Notes under the pieces: model-generated | What the model was told of the DNA's origin: nothing | The model's input: the letters and a program-made list of their open reading frames with translations, nothing else | Databases searched by the model: none | Source of the DNA: Merluccius polli | Lineage: Eukaryota; Chordata; Actinopteri; Gadiformes; Merlucciidae | DNA length: 64,000 nucleotides | Assembly (NCBI GenBank): GCA_030340625.1 | Contig: JAOPHQ010001148.1 | Span: 5,001 to 69,000, forward strand | Direction: 5' to 3' | Translations under genes and position numbers: made by a program | Part shown: positions 26,907 through 38,639 of the stretch, piece after piece | How positions within the stretch are numbered: the stretch's first letter is position 1 | Layout of the letters: every line of letters begins with the position of its first letter

Positions 26907-27200
26907 GGTGAGCCGCCGCCGTGGGACGAGTCGCGGCGGAGGAAACGACCCGGTGCTGGAGGAGGAGGACTCGGGACTACGCCGGACCAGCCTTGGAACC
27001 GGGTGGACGTCGTGGGTGGACCTAGCCGCCAGATATAGCCTCGCGAACCGGGACGGTCTAGATAGCATGGGGACCGTGAACTGGTCTGTCTATCTTCCGA
27101 GTCCGCTTATGCAAATCAGTGTCGTCCTGGACACGCCCTCCCCTGACAGCGCCGCGTCATCATTGTTAGCCAATCGGTGATTGGCTGTCGCTAGTCTCCG
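26907..27200 (-). promoter_or_regulatory. chkb upstream/promoter region with CCAAT palindrome
   Basis: GC- and CpG-rich sequence flanks the chkb first exon. At 27168-27186 a perfect palindrome, AGCCAATC ggt GATTGGCT, puts CCAAT boxes (NF-Y type) on both strands. No TATA box is evident, as expected of a housekeeping promoter. The transcription start is not determined. Confidence 0.55.
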
Positions 27201-27880
27201 CCCAGCGTCGCGTGTTGTTGTCAGATTTGGAGTAACCAGGAAGTGGTTCCGTGTTGCTGGTAATGAGTTAAGCTTGGTGATGAGCTTGTGTATATGTAGT
27301 GAATTGGGTCACACTTTCTGCTGAAGTAAGACAGAATCATGAGATATAAGCAGAGGCATATAATTATAAAAGCAACTCCACATGATCAGAACGAGTACAT
27401 TGTTGGTGACGTGCAGAATACATGGTGATAAACATATGATAGTAAAGAACAGGCAGGCTTGTCTTTGAACATGTAAAGAACAGTGGGAGTCAGATAATAC
27501 GAGGATGACATGGGGAAACGTAGACAGCCAGCCTTTTTGTGATGACGGTTGCATTGTTTTGTGTATATAACATCCTGAGATAGAGAGATGTGTGCTCAGA
27601 CTTCGCGAACTGACACACACATACTTTGTTGTTCGGTCAGGGAAATGTAGTCGGACCCAGATATATCTGTAAAACTCTGCACATTATACTGGTGTTAACA
27701 ATAAAACTGATTATTTCTTAAAGCTAAACAACTTCTTCTATCGCTTCATTAACGAACACGCGTGAGTAGGGGTTTCATTTTTTCCATCATCATCGCTTTG
27801 AAACCGCCTCTCACAACAGTAGCCACATCAATGCACACATTTTATTCGTTCACGTATTTTCACTCCCAACTGACTCTCAC
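27187..27880. other. Intergenic sequence upstream of chkb
   Basis: No exon or repeat recognised with confidence in this stretch before the GT array at 27883-27933. Confidence 0.4.
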
Positions 27881-27881
27881 G

Positions 27882-27933
<52 letters not shown>

Positions 27934-27935
<2 letters not shown>

Positions 27936-29132
27936 GGGTTGCCAACTCACTGAAAAATAAAAAGGGGACACCTCATCGTTCAGATTCCTTAAACCCGTCT
28001 CTGTCCAGTTGCAGAACGATACCGGGTGCGGTCATTGACATCTGACGTGTGTACGCTTGTCTTCTTTTCAGTTAAGTTGATCACATCTGGTCCTCCATGG
28101 AGACTCTTCTCTCAGGATAGACTCCCATGTAACTAACATCTAAACCCTACCTGACCCCTTGTCCCATACGGTCCTCTAGCCACACACATTATACTGTACA
28201 TGTTACATGGACGCCCAGAGGCCTAGTCATGTCACCTCTGCTACTGTTGAGGCTTGAGAGTTGTTTGTGAAATAAACATTTTAAAGGTTTATAGTTTCCT
28301 GTGTTTTTATCATAGAGGTGTGGTTATACTTTTAATCTGGATCGCCTGATAACATAATGTCAATCTTAATCAAGGATGAAGACTAGGCCTATTTCATCAT
28401 ACATGTGCATCATAGCTTTTTGTACGCTGGTGGGGCCCCACGTCGTGCAGTAGGAGCCCTTTTTTTCCGCCCCTGCCCTTCAAACAGTCCGCCACTGGTG
28501 TGAACACTAGAGAGTAACAGATATAAGACAGTAGTGTAGGCCTATTCATATTTATATGACTGTATATCTGATCTATAGTGTGAACATCATATTCGTAATC
28601 ATACCTCGAGCTAACATAACATTAGGATGTGAGTAATTATGACCATAGAAGCATTAGAAAAATAAGAATGCATACTACTGTGTAAATGAATACATTTACA
28701 GTATGTATGCATTAGAGACATGCAATGCTGTCTCTCCGCCACTCCCCAGAAATGCTATTATATATATTGAATATTGCACATTATGCGTTAATATTTACTG
28801 AATATTGCTGCTGTCCATCCCGCTGAAAACCATTCAAACGGATCTGTTTGGACCTGTTGAGAGCTACAGGAACCACGTGACCGTGTGGCGGCGAGATCAA
28901 AGAGTGTCGCAACTCTCTCTTTCAGTTGGCTCTGGCCTGGAAACAAGTTTACCGTAAACGTTCATATAAACGTTTTCATTATTCATTTTCCATTGGCATT
29001 TTACAGGCTTTTATTTTGACTCTCACAGTAATACGGGACAAAGTGCGTCCCTTTTCAGCTCAATACGGGACGGCTGCTTTTGTTTCTAAATACGGGACGA
29101 TTCCGTTTGTCAAGGGACGGTTGGCAACCCTG
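27934..29132 (+). mobile_element. Non-autonomous hAT element, copy 1, inside a GT microsatellite
   Basis: Ends TAGGGTTGCCAAC and GTTGGCAACCCTG, flanked by 8-bp duplications GTGTGTGT at 27926-27933 and 29133-29140, the hAT target length. About 1.2 kb with no transposase. Inverse orientation to the copy at 40914-43398, which it matches almost throughout. Confidence 0.9.
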
Positions 29133-29723
29133 GTGTGTGTGTGTGTGTGTGTGTCCGGTGTTTAGTAAGGTGTTATTACTGGGACGACCCTGGCTCTGCT
29201 GGCTGCTCTGTGCTGGTCATCAGCTGATGTGCTGTGTCTGTGCAGGCTTGGCCTGCAGGCTTCATGAGGTGGACCACATCAGCAATTCTCTCTCTCTCCT
29301 CCCATAACACGCAAGCTTTTGGTTTTGTCCCTTATGGTGTTGGTACTTTTGGCTTGGTTTTATCTTGTCTCATCCATACGCTACACACACACACCACTGA
29401 TTTTACAGACTTCTGGTTACATTCTTGTATTGGTTATTTTGGATTCATAAATATTGATTTAACCCTTTTAATCATGTGGACTCCCTCTTTGTTATGGTCA
29501 TTTAGCCTGGTTGTAACATTATGTCCTATGCACATAAACTAAACATTTATTATATGTTGGGAATGTTGTGGGTGCATTGCCTGTTTATTACCCAGAAATG
29601 AAAGTGGAAGACAGACCCCATCATTGAGAGATTAGACATGTTCAAGGACTTGAAGATGTATTTGAGTTACCTTACAAATATAAATGTTGCAGTAACATAG
29701 TTTTAATTGCATATGTGTGCAAA

Positions 29724-30337
29724 TCAGGAACTTTCGGCTGATGAGATGAACACAACCGCCTGGCTGGAAACAAGAGTGCCTGGAGTTTCCCGACTTGTAG
29801 CTTTGCCGGCATCTCTCTCTGTATGAGGTAGATGCAAGAATAGACAATGCCGGTCATTGCGAGATTGAAAGACACTGAACGCAGAATATAGCTGATGTAC
29901 AGTGCATGAACAACAGTGAGAACAACAATATCTGTTTTCAGTTCATGAGATAATAACAATCAAAGGTGTCCTTACTCTTCCTGAAACATCTGGGTTGACA
30001 ATTGTCTCCTGAACTGGGTTGACACACAGTTGTGTCACAGTGAATGTACACCTGGGAACAGAACATTTAGATTAGGTCTTACTTCAGACAGTGGTGACAT
30101 GAGGTGAAAAATAAAACAAAACCATAACCGTAAGCGTAAGTCAGATGTATTACCTTTTCCTTCAGCGGAGTTAGAAGGCTCTGTTCCACAAACGTGAACA
30201 TCTTGAAAACGAACCGCTTGTGGTGAGTTGGTTGAGCGACGCCAGAAACAGCAAGCAGTGCGGTCTGGTAACGGTCGTCACGGTAGGGACAGCTGGGGAG
30301 GAGGAAAGGAAAGAGAAAGGAGGCAAGAAATCCATGC

Positions 30338-30413
<76 letters not shown>

Positions 30414-33380
30414 CTGTGACTCTAGACTGGAGTACTCGAGAAGACTCCAGAAGTACTAAACTTATTGCTTTACTTTACTTCTCCCTTCAAAGGTAAGGCC
30501 TACTTGAGACTTCGAGGCCCTACAGCCTTTTCAGCCATGCTTCAAGTGTTGGGCATGGTTGGTTTGACTCAAGTCTACTTTATTAGGCGTACCCATCGAT
30601 CAGCAGGTCCCACTGGGGGAGGCCGTGTGGGTTGGGATTGGTGGTAGTCCAGCAGCGACCCAGAGTCAAGACAAGATTTGGGTCGGTCCTCTCCAGCAGT
30701 CTGACCTCAACGTAGACGGGATCCCTGAGAGGCTTCACAACAGGATAGTCGCCATCGGTGTAGAAGGAGCTGTACGCCACCTCCTCTGCCAAATGATAGG
30801 TTATCACAGTCAACAAGTCAATTCGTATTTATCCATTATGTCTATCTAAGCACAACTAGCATTGAGGACTGTATCAAATAAATACAACATCAAACATTAA
30901 AATGGCCTGAAAAGCTTTTTTTTTCTTGGGGTGAAATACCAATATTTCTTTATAAAACGGTTAGTTTGTGTCTTTGATTCTGATTGGCTCAAAGCCGTTG
31001 CTGACCGCATAACAATATTTTTGTCTTGTATGCTAAAATGGTTGCTTGGCAACCATTTTAAAGTCTTGAGGAACTATATTGCTTGGCATAAGAATGATGA
31101 TTTGTTTTCAATAACATATGTTGCTGTGTGTTTATTTTGTGAAATCTTACTAGGAAGTACTAGGTAGTTTCCAGAAAACCGCACAGTTTTTTCAGAAAAT
31201 CGGCAAAAAAAAAGAAAATAATTTATGCGCAAATTGAACATTCCAATAAAAAGAGGTGGATGGAAACGCAGTTTCGTTTCGCAAACACACACACACACAC
31301 ACACACACATACACACATACAGTGCTGGGGGTATTCAGTAGGATGTAGACTGTCAGGGTGTACATGACAGTTAAAAGTTTGGGAACCACTGGTCTATAAT
31401 AACTGTTTTAAGTGTTATAAAAGCAATAAGCCACTTGAGGCCGTGATTGGTCTTGCCCATAACGACACCCCCTGGCTGTTCTAACATCACTGGGCCTCTG
31501 TGGCTTATTGCTTAACTACCACTGACCTTCGCTACATCCCTTGTTGGTACACTGTCCATTGCCCAACTCTAGCACCGCACGGATGGGTCCAAGGGCGGCG
31601 ACTGGATTGGGCGGAGGAACCAAGTTGACCTCAATGACCAGCGCTTCGACGGAGGTGCCAAAATATCTACACTGGAAGATCAACCTGAAAACAGCAGGGA
31701 GTGAGCTGACTGAGACACTTACCTATTTGGAAAGAAATATTTGGTCACAATTCTGTGACCAATTCTGTATTTTTGGTTGAATTATAAAATAGTTTGACAA
31801 TCAGAGTCACACACTATGGAGATTTAAAAGTCACTTGAAGTCCAATTTTTACAATAGCTTTTCAATAATAGTGACCATGGCAATGACGACTAATATCAAA
31901 GTTTTCCTTACAAAGTGCTTCACAATTCGACAAATAGCAAACAACAAAGTAATACTTGAACTATGAAACACAACAAAACAATAAATCCAAGTAAATGCGT
32001 ACTAAAAAGCTAACTTAAATGGTCAAGATTTGTATGAAGAAATGAATGAAATAAAAGTACCCACTCGTAGGTGGTGTCTCTAGTGATGCTTCCAAATTCC
32101 CCTACTGCCACTTCGTATGAAGAGGACATTCTGTTTTCGTAGACCCCCACACCGGGCTCTTCCTGTAAACAGTCAGTCAAGACCTCCATAATAATATGCA
32201 GTTGTATAGTTGTATAAAAGGAACAATTCGAGATGGAAAATAAAGGCAGATGGTAAATAATAAACAGCGATAAATTACACCAAAATTCGGTGAACATGTT
32301 GTGGTATTCAAGCATCCTCAAGAACTATTTTGGTCAATTGTCAAAAAATGACGACATCATCAAATTGGCTTATTGAATTAATTGAGTAATTCATGAATGG
32401 AGGACCATACCGTCAGAAGAGTACCACAGGCAGTCACTTGGAACTGGTAGATAGCAAAGGCTGAAGTGGTGCCCACAGGTGTGCAGCCCGGACCGGATCC
32501 AAGCAGCGACACTGTTTCCAGGTCAATGTTTGGTAGTGTGGCATCTCTGGCCACCACCACAATGAACTGGCCGTCCTTGGTACACTGAACAGTCACTGAT
32601 AAAACACAAACAAGAACAGACGTACGCTCAATGTCCCCAAGTTAATACATGAAAAAATGGTCCCATTTGGTGTGTCTTGCAACACTTACCTGCCTTTCCG
32701 TAATAGCACATGCGTCCATCGTAGCAGCAGTTGATAGCTTGACATTCGGAAGCAGAAATGCCCTCGAGGCCACACTGTATCTTGTATGCAGCCTCCACCT
32801 CACAGGTTTGAAATGGCTCTGCAGCAGGCAAATGTTTGGAGGGCTGGTTGTTTTTGGGTTGCTGTGGCTGCTGCTGCTGCTGCGGAGGGCTGTACTTGGG
32901 AGGATTGGCTGGATAGTCAAATTTCTTGGAAGGTTTGTACGGATCCCGAGGGAGTGTCTGGGGAGCCTGTGGTTGCTTAGGGAAAGTAGGCTGGGGAGCC
33001 TGGGGAAACTGGGGTGCCTGGGGAGCCTGGGGAAACTGGGGTGCCTGGGGAGCCTGGGGAAACTGGGGTGCCTGGGGAGCCTGGGGAAACTGGGGTGCCT
33101 GGGGAGCCTGGGGAAACTGGGGTGCCTGGGGAGCCTGGGGAGCCTGGGGAAACTGGGGAGCCTGGGGAAACTGGGGAGCCTGGGGAAACTGGGTTCGCTT
33201 CGGGAAAGGAGCCTGGGGAGCCTGCGGAGCCTGGGGAGCCTGGGGAGCCTGGGGAGGGGGGAGCCGCTTGGGCCACTGTGGTGCAGGATCTGCAGGGGAC
33301 TTTTTGTTGAAATGCTGAGCATCAGCGAGTAAGCTAAAGGCCATGGCCACAAGGCAAACCGAAGCCCATTTCATCGTCAT
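29724..33380 (-). CDS. Egg-envelope ZP protein with trefoil domain (choriogenin H / ZPB, ZP4-like), complete, 8 exons
   Basis: Structural protein of the fish egg chorion, polymerising through its ZP module. Exons: 32690-33380, 32411-32595, 32065-32162, 31527-31684, 30593-30785, 30154-30292, 29976-30051, 29724-29818; phases join to 544 residues. Order: signal peptide (MTMKWASVCLVAMAFSLLADA), Pro/Gln-rich repeats with FPQAPQ units (residues about 35-160), trefoil domain CEVEAAYKIQCGLEG ... CYY, ZP-N from VTVQC, ZP-C from FQCRYFG, and a furin site RKKRD before a short tail. No transmembrane segment, as in liver-secreted choriogenins. The divergent neighbour zp3 and the oestrogen-type sites between them suggest joint hepatic induction. 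A minus-strand AATAAA lies near 29549. Confidence 0.93.
30339..30413. repeat. (ATC)n microsatellite
   Basis: About 25 trinucleotides in the intron between ZPB exons 30154-30292 and 30593-30785. Met-, His- and Ser-runs read through it are artefacts. Confidence 0.98.
31421..31516. mobile_element. Short TIR element in ZPB intron
   Basis: AAGCAATAAGCCAC and GTGGCTTATTGCTT are inverted ends about 95 bp apart. It lies immediately beside the 3' end of exon 31527-31684. A separate hairpin AAAATGGTTGCTTGGCAACC lies near 31035 in the same intron. Confidence 0.65.
32990..33260 (-). repeat. Coding minisatellite, QAPQFP / QAPQAP repeats
   Basis: Repeats of about 18-24 bp (plus-strand GGGGAAACTGGGG and GGAGCCTGGGGAGCC units) inside exon 1 of the ZPB-like gene, in frame throughout. 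Pro/Gln repeats of choriogenins are substrates for transglutaminase cross-linking when the chorion hardens. Copy number is likely polymorphic. Frames on the other strand are shadows. Confidence 0.92.
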
Positions 33381-33383
33381 GGT

Positions 33384-33443
33384 CTACAAACTTTCCACAG
33401 CATCTAGTGAACTTTTTCACTTTTCACTGTGGAAAGTTTGTAG
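33384..33443. other. 17-bp inverted repeat at the ZPB-like 5' end
   Basis: CTACAAACTTTCCACAG (33384-33400) and CTGTGGAAAGTTTGTAG (33427-33443) are perfect inverted copies separated by 26 bp that hold a further GTGAA/TTCAC pair. The first arm ends 3 bp from the start codon at 33378-33380; the second lies 13 bp from the TATA box. A stable hairpin in the mRNA leader is possible. Confidence 0.85.
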
Positions 33444-33456
33444 AAGTTGTGCGGGC

Positions 33457-33463
33457 TTTTATA
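33457..33463 (-). promoter_or_regulatory. TATA box of the ZPB-like gene
   Basis: TATAAAA on the minus strand, 77 bp upstream of the start codon, so transcription would begin at about 33430 and leave a leader of about 50 nt. Confidence 0.8.
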
Positions 33464-33469
33464 ACAGTT

Positions 33470-33514
33470 AGGTCATGTTGACTTGTTGGTTTTGCTCAGG
33501 TCATTTGCTGACCC
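33470..33514. promoter_or_regulatory. Oestrogen-response-element-like sites near the ZPB-like gene
   Basis: AGGTCAtgtTGACTT (33470-33484) differs from the AGGTCAnnnTGACCT consensus at one base. A second inverted pair AGGTCA tttgc TGACCC (33498-33514) has a 5-bp gap, not the usual 3. Both lie just upstream of the TATA box. Teleost choriogenin genes are known to be induced by oestradiol in liver, which fits. Confidence 0.65.
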
Positions 33515-34483
33515 CAGGTGCCAATAAAATGGTTTTATGTTTCAGTTGCTTACTAATGGGTTAGCCTAATAAAAAGAGCATATTTTATAAAACATTTACA
33601 TTTACATTTAGGGCATTTAGCAGACACTTTTGTCCAAAGCGACTTACAATAAGTATATTTGTTAGAAGAAAGTGCAACAATATATCACTGTCGGTACACT
33701 AAGGATTTCACAAGAACAAGTTTCAAGCACGCCCAATTGCTAAGTTAACCCATTGCTAGTATACAACAGAGATAGCTAGGCTAAGGTACTAAGTGCTAAA
33801 ATACTAATGTAAGTGCCAGGACATATGAACATACAAGAAGCTGTGCTTGAGGATTTCTTTTTGTTTGTTTTTTTTTCTTTTTTTAGGTAACATTTTGTAA
33901 TACATTTTAGCATTTTATGTTAAAATTAAATATGTTTAAAAACAAGTTTCTATGTTATTTGTTGACAGAGAGCAAATAGTATGTTTCTGAAAAAAAAAAT
34001 TGAATTCTATTAAAGCCTATCTCTCCACTGCTAGAGCTGGGTCACTTCAACTGATTAAACAAAATACCAACCTTGACAAGGTCCCTGTGACCTGTTGTTT
34101 GTAAATCAAAATGACCTGGTTACCGTGTCCAGGAAACAGGGTACAAGGTCAAGATGATGTATAGCTGCTTGAAATAGTAATCAATATTACTTAGTAATAA
34201 TATGTAAGTAATAACATTTAGTAAATGGAAAATTGTCATACTAAATGCTATTATTCCAGCTCCAGAGACCCAGGGCTATTTTTGCAGCTGTGGTATTCTT
34301 CACCTTCAACCATAACATGTATTTATGAATTCCAAAAAGTGTTTTAGTCATTTTATTGCCGCCATCATATTGCCTCTATTAAAATGCTTATTTTTGATCT
34401 GCACTCTTCACTCTTCAAACCTGGCAGAGATGTGGTCAGCAGAAGGGGAGGGAGAAGTTGTCAAGTAAACACGGGTGTTTGGT
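33515..34483. other. Shared intergenic region of the divergent choriogenin pair
   Basis: Contains a fragment of the common teleost repeat with AAAGCGACTTACAATAAG (about 33594-33720), AT-rich unique sequence, and an ERE-like site AGGTCCctgTGACCT at 34079-34093 (one mismatch to consensus), with a TGACC half-site at about 34111. No exon seen. Confidence 0.6.
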
Positions 34484-34490
34484 TATAAAA
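34484..34490 (+). promoter_or_regulatory. TATA box of zp3
   Basis: TATAAAA 71 bp upstream of the zp3 start codon, placing the transcription start near 34515. Spacing mirrors that of the divergent ZPB-like gene. Confidence 0.8.
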
Positions 34491-34560
34491 GCCTGTGCTG
34501 GTTCCTCCCTGTCGTCACAGCATCCAGTGAGCACAGTAGATCACTTGTTGTTGTGAAGAC

Positions 34561-37500
34561 ATGGTCATGAAGTGGACTGCGGTGTACCTGGTCACAGTGG
34601 CCGTGCTTAGCCATCTGTGTAATGCTCAGTATGGCAAGCCGAAGCCTTTTACTCCACCCAAATACCAGAGGCCCGCTGCAGCTCCGGTACAGGCGGCCAA
34701 GACACCCCAGGCACCAATAGGCCAAATCAAGCAGGAAGCTGAAGCTCCCCTCCAATGGACTTACCCCTTGGACCCCAAAGTTGAACCCAAACCAGAGGTA
34801 CCCTTTACAATGCACGCCCCGGTCCAAGCGTCATCGGTCGCGGTTGAGTGCAGAGAGATGAACGCTCGCGTGGAAGTGAAGAAGGACATGTTTGGCACAG
34901 GCCAACTGATCAACCCGGCCGACCTTACCCTGGGAGGGTGCGCGGCGATCGGAGAAGACGGTGGGACGCAAGTGTTGATCTTCGAAACGGAACTGCACCT
35001 GTGTGGCAGCCAACTGACAGTAGGACCAAGCCAACAATGAGCCGTTCATGTTGTATATAATATCAATCGTAAAAATGCATTCATAATATGAGTAGTTGCA
35101 CACCAGATTACATATTATGCTGGTGTGTGTGTGTGTATATTTACATATATACAACAATGTCATGTAATTGCATGTTTACAATTGCATTATTTTGCTGTTG
35201 TTTTTTGCCAGATGACTGATGACGCCCTCATCTACGCATTCACGCTGAACTACCTGCCCCAAAGCATCGGAAGCAGCGGAGTGGTCAGGACTAACAGTGC
35301 TGTCGTCAGGGTGGAGTGCCACTATCCCAGGTGCATCAGCTCAAAGATCCCTTTCAAAAATAGATATTTATCAAAATAAAACGTGTGAGGTGCAGATGAC
35401 ATGTTGCTTGGAGACGTTAAGATGGTGCTCATAAAACTATGAATCTGGCAGGAAGCTCAACGTAAGCAGTCTTCCCCTGGACCCTTACTGGATCCCATTC
35501 GCTGCTACCAAAGTGTCCAATGAACTGTTGTACTTTGAGTTAGTACTCAAGACTGGTGGGTCCAATACTTGTAACTTTTATTAAGGCAATTTCAAATTAT
35601 AGCAATTTCAAAAATGTTTGGTAAATATTGCTTTCAAATATGGTTGTGTTTACATTTTGCAAATCCCTCTGTCCAGATGACTGGCTTTTCGATCGACCCT
35701 CGTACCAGTATTTCCTCGGAAGCATGATAAATATTGAGGCCATCGTCAAACAGTACTTCCACGTGCCCCTGCGTGTCTACGTGGAGTCCTGCACAGCCAC
35801 CCTGGAACCTGACCTCAACTCCAACCCCAAATATAACTTTATTGAGAACTACGGGTAAAGAGAGAGAGAGAGCACTGTTTATTATAGTGCGGATAATCCA
35901 TGTGTGCACCGTAGGGAAGCTGTTGCAAACCATGTTCATTGGAATGATTGTTTCTGCACTCAGGTGTTTGGTTGATGGTAGACTCACTGGTTCCTCCTCC
36001 AAGTTCTTGCCTCGTACAGTCGACAATGTCCTGCAGTTCCAGCTGGAGGCCTTCAGATTCCAAGGAGCCACCAGTGGCTTGGTAAAAAAAAAAATCCTTT
36101 GGATATTCTCCTTTTTGTATTGAGTGTTGGTATCTGGAGCTCTAAACATTTTTGGTTTTCTGTTTAGATGTACATTACCTGCACCCTGAAAGCAACTTCC
36201 GCTGCCTATGCCATTGATGCGCAGCATAAAGCTTGCTCATTCGACAATGGGTAAGTGTGTGTTTAAGTGTGTTTAAGTGTGTGTGTGTGTGTGTGCGTGT
36301 GTGTAGGAAATTACATTTTTTTTACCCTATTCTTGTCCAGATGGAGAGAGGCGAGCGGAGTTGATGCAGTCTGCGGTTCCTGTGAGTCTGGATCTGGTGG
36401 TGGATTTGCTGGTGGATCTGGTGGATCTGGTGGATCTTTTGGCGGCAACACTGGCGGTTTCCCATCCAATCCTAGCAGGAAGACCCGCTCTGCCTCTGAA
36501 AGTGAGAGTACACTTAGTCTAATGGAGACAATACACATTTACATTTACACATTGTAGCTTGTATCCAAAGCGAGTTGCTACTATTATTTATTTTGTATTA
36601 ATAGGGCCATTTTTAAGGTGTTTGATAACTGCATTGACGACTTGTAAACACTTACTAATGATGCAACTAATCCTTACTAGTTGTAAAGCATTTACTAATT
36701 GTTAGTTAAGACTTTTACGTGACCTAATCTAAAGTGAGAACCATCTATGCCTTATTAAACATTTATAAGTTATCCATGAAGGGTGAAGAAGCTGCCATTC
36801 TACAACCTCACATACTCAAAAGGAAACAGACACAACACAAGGTGGTACAGAAAATACAATGTTTATTGAACAGGTACTAAAAACTAATTTCTTGGTATTT
36901 TCATAAAACAGATTCTGGCTAAAGATATTTGTAACTAATCTGGGAACCCATGGGGTATCTGTCTGACGAGGTTGTAGCCTCCGGCCTGGTTACTGTGTAC
37001 CAGCGGATATCCGGATAACGACTTCCTCTTCCGTGTGTCAGTCATAATAGTCCGATTAGCAACTTGAGACGTGAGAATACAAGAAAAAAACAAATACGCT
37101 GTGCGGCGTCAATGCCTTCGCAAGACAGCAAAAGACAGGAAAGTCTGGAAATAATCTGGTCGTAAACTTCGTCTCTCAACGCCAACTCCATTCTCGCGTC
37201 TCAAGTTGCTGATCGGACTGTAATGACCGACGCACAGAAGAGGAAGTCGTTATCCGGATATCCGCTGGTACACAGTAACCAGGCCGGAGGTTACATCCTC
37301 GTCAGACAGATAGCCCATGGGTTCCAAGTTTAGTTACAAATATCTTTAGCCAGAATCTGTTTTATGAAACTACTACCTGTTCAATAAACATTGTATTTTC
37401 TGTACCACCTTGTGTTGTGTCTGTTGTGGATGTGAGGTTGTAGAATGGCAGCTTCTTCACCTTTTATGGATAACTTATAAATGTTTAACGAAGATTACGA

Positions 37501-37888
37501 AGATTCGCTATGGACACCCGGAAGTATTCTTTTATTTATTTAGGTTTAGGGTTGCTGGCCATTCGTAGGATTACGCAAAAAATATTTCGAAAAATTGTGC
37601 ATAACGTTTCGTAAGATATCATACGAACATTGTATGAGAACAACCTGAAGTGTGACAATGCAGTTATCAAACACCTTAAAAATGGTTAAGGTGTAATAGG
37701 TCAGTAATGATTTAATAAGGTATTATTCATGTTTTGCTCATGATGAATTCACTATTAACTAATAACGTTGTAAATGCTCCAAGGTGTTACGTTATTACAA
37801 AGTGTTACCCTTTTGTCTTTCAGTGGTTGAATGGGAAACCGTTATCACTCTTGATCCCATCCAAGTTCTCCAGATGGAAGCTCACTAA
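34561..37888 (+). CDS. zp3: Zona pellucida protein 3 (choriogenin L type), complete, 8 exons
   Basis: Second structural subunit of the egg envelope; partners the ZPB-type protein in filaments. Exons: 34561-35019, 35212-35330, 35452-35555, 35677-35854, 35964-36081, 36168-36250, 36341-36501, 37824-37888; 428 residues. Signal peptide MVMKWTAVYLVTVAVLSHLCNA resembles that of the divergent neighbour. A short Pro-rich stretch follows, then ZP-N cysteines (VECREM, LGGCAA, LHLCGS, VECHYP) and ZP-C (SCTATLEP, GCLVDGR, ITCTLKA, ACSFDNG). A Gly-rich GGSGGSGGS run precedes a furin-like RKTR; there is no transmembrane segment. Poly(A) signal AATAAA at 37923-37928. The last intron is filled by a palindromic element, leaving only a short pyrimidine tract before exon 8, so splicing there deserves RNA support. 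Confidence 0.93.
36590..37815. mobile_element. Long palindromic (foldback) element in the last zp3 intron
   Basis: Inverted arms of about 400-500 bp with a centre near 37125. Shared blocks include AAGGTGTTTGATAACTGCAT (outer), GCAGCTTCTTCACC, and GCGGATATCCGGATAACGAC (inner), each present in both orientations. Outer ends resemble AAAGTGTTACC. No transposase. The right end lies about 15 bp from the acceptor of zp3 exon 8. Confidence 0.88.
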
Positions 37889-38603
37889 GGCAACATCACA
37901 CCATTGCTATGACGACCATCACAATAAACTCTCTCATTGGTCAATACGTGTCTGCTCATTATTGATTGCAGCTTTGTGGACAGTTAGGACAGTTTGTTTT
38001 TTTTAAGCGGCAGAGATGAATAAACATGATACTTTTTTTCCACCAAATTGTAATGTTTTTATAAAAAACATTCAGTAACATGGCTTGGTCACGTTTCAGT
38101 TGATCATCAGGTAGCTGTCATGAAGCTGCTCTCTGCTATAAGCCTGTCAGAATACAATCAACGAAACAAAACCAATGTGACCTTTGTCTAATGTTTCAAC
38201 ACATGCTTGATGCTTAACGTGGTGGACAGCTGGCTCTCTGTCAGTCCTGCCTTCACCGCCTTCCCAGCGCCCCCTCGTGGTGGGGGTCTCCAGTGTTGTG
38301 TACGTGGTTCAGGACCCGGGTCTGGACAGCTCCTCTCTGCACCACTGGACCCCCCCGCCACGCCTACATACACGTAGGCCAGTCCTACAACAAAGCAAAC
38401 CGGATTACATCCCGACCACCATACCGATTCGGTAGTGGTCGTGACAACATGTTAGGGTTAGGGTCAAATATTCGCATTGTTAATGCTGTGACAACATGTT
38501 GTCGCTTACTGCGCTATAGCGTGGGCCTATCTATCTACCTAGTCCTACACAGTGTCCTCTCTCATCAGACGGTGGTGTATTACGGGAGGCACTGACGTTA
38601 TAT

Positions 38604-38639
<36 letters not shown>

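Noticed and set aside
28926..29165. Plus-strand 79-codon frame in the hAT element
   Set aside because: It covers subterminal repeats (KYGTIPFVKGRLATL) also present in reverse in the second copy; no transposase motif.
30220..30459. Poly-His, poly-Ser and poly-Met frames
   Set aside because: Translation of an (ATC)n microsatellite in an intron.
32649..33332. Plus-strand Gly/Trp- and Gly/Leu-rich frames of up to 227 codons
   Set aside because: They are shadows of the Pro/Gln repeat and trefoil exon of the ZPB-like gene on the other strand.
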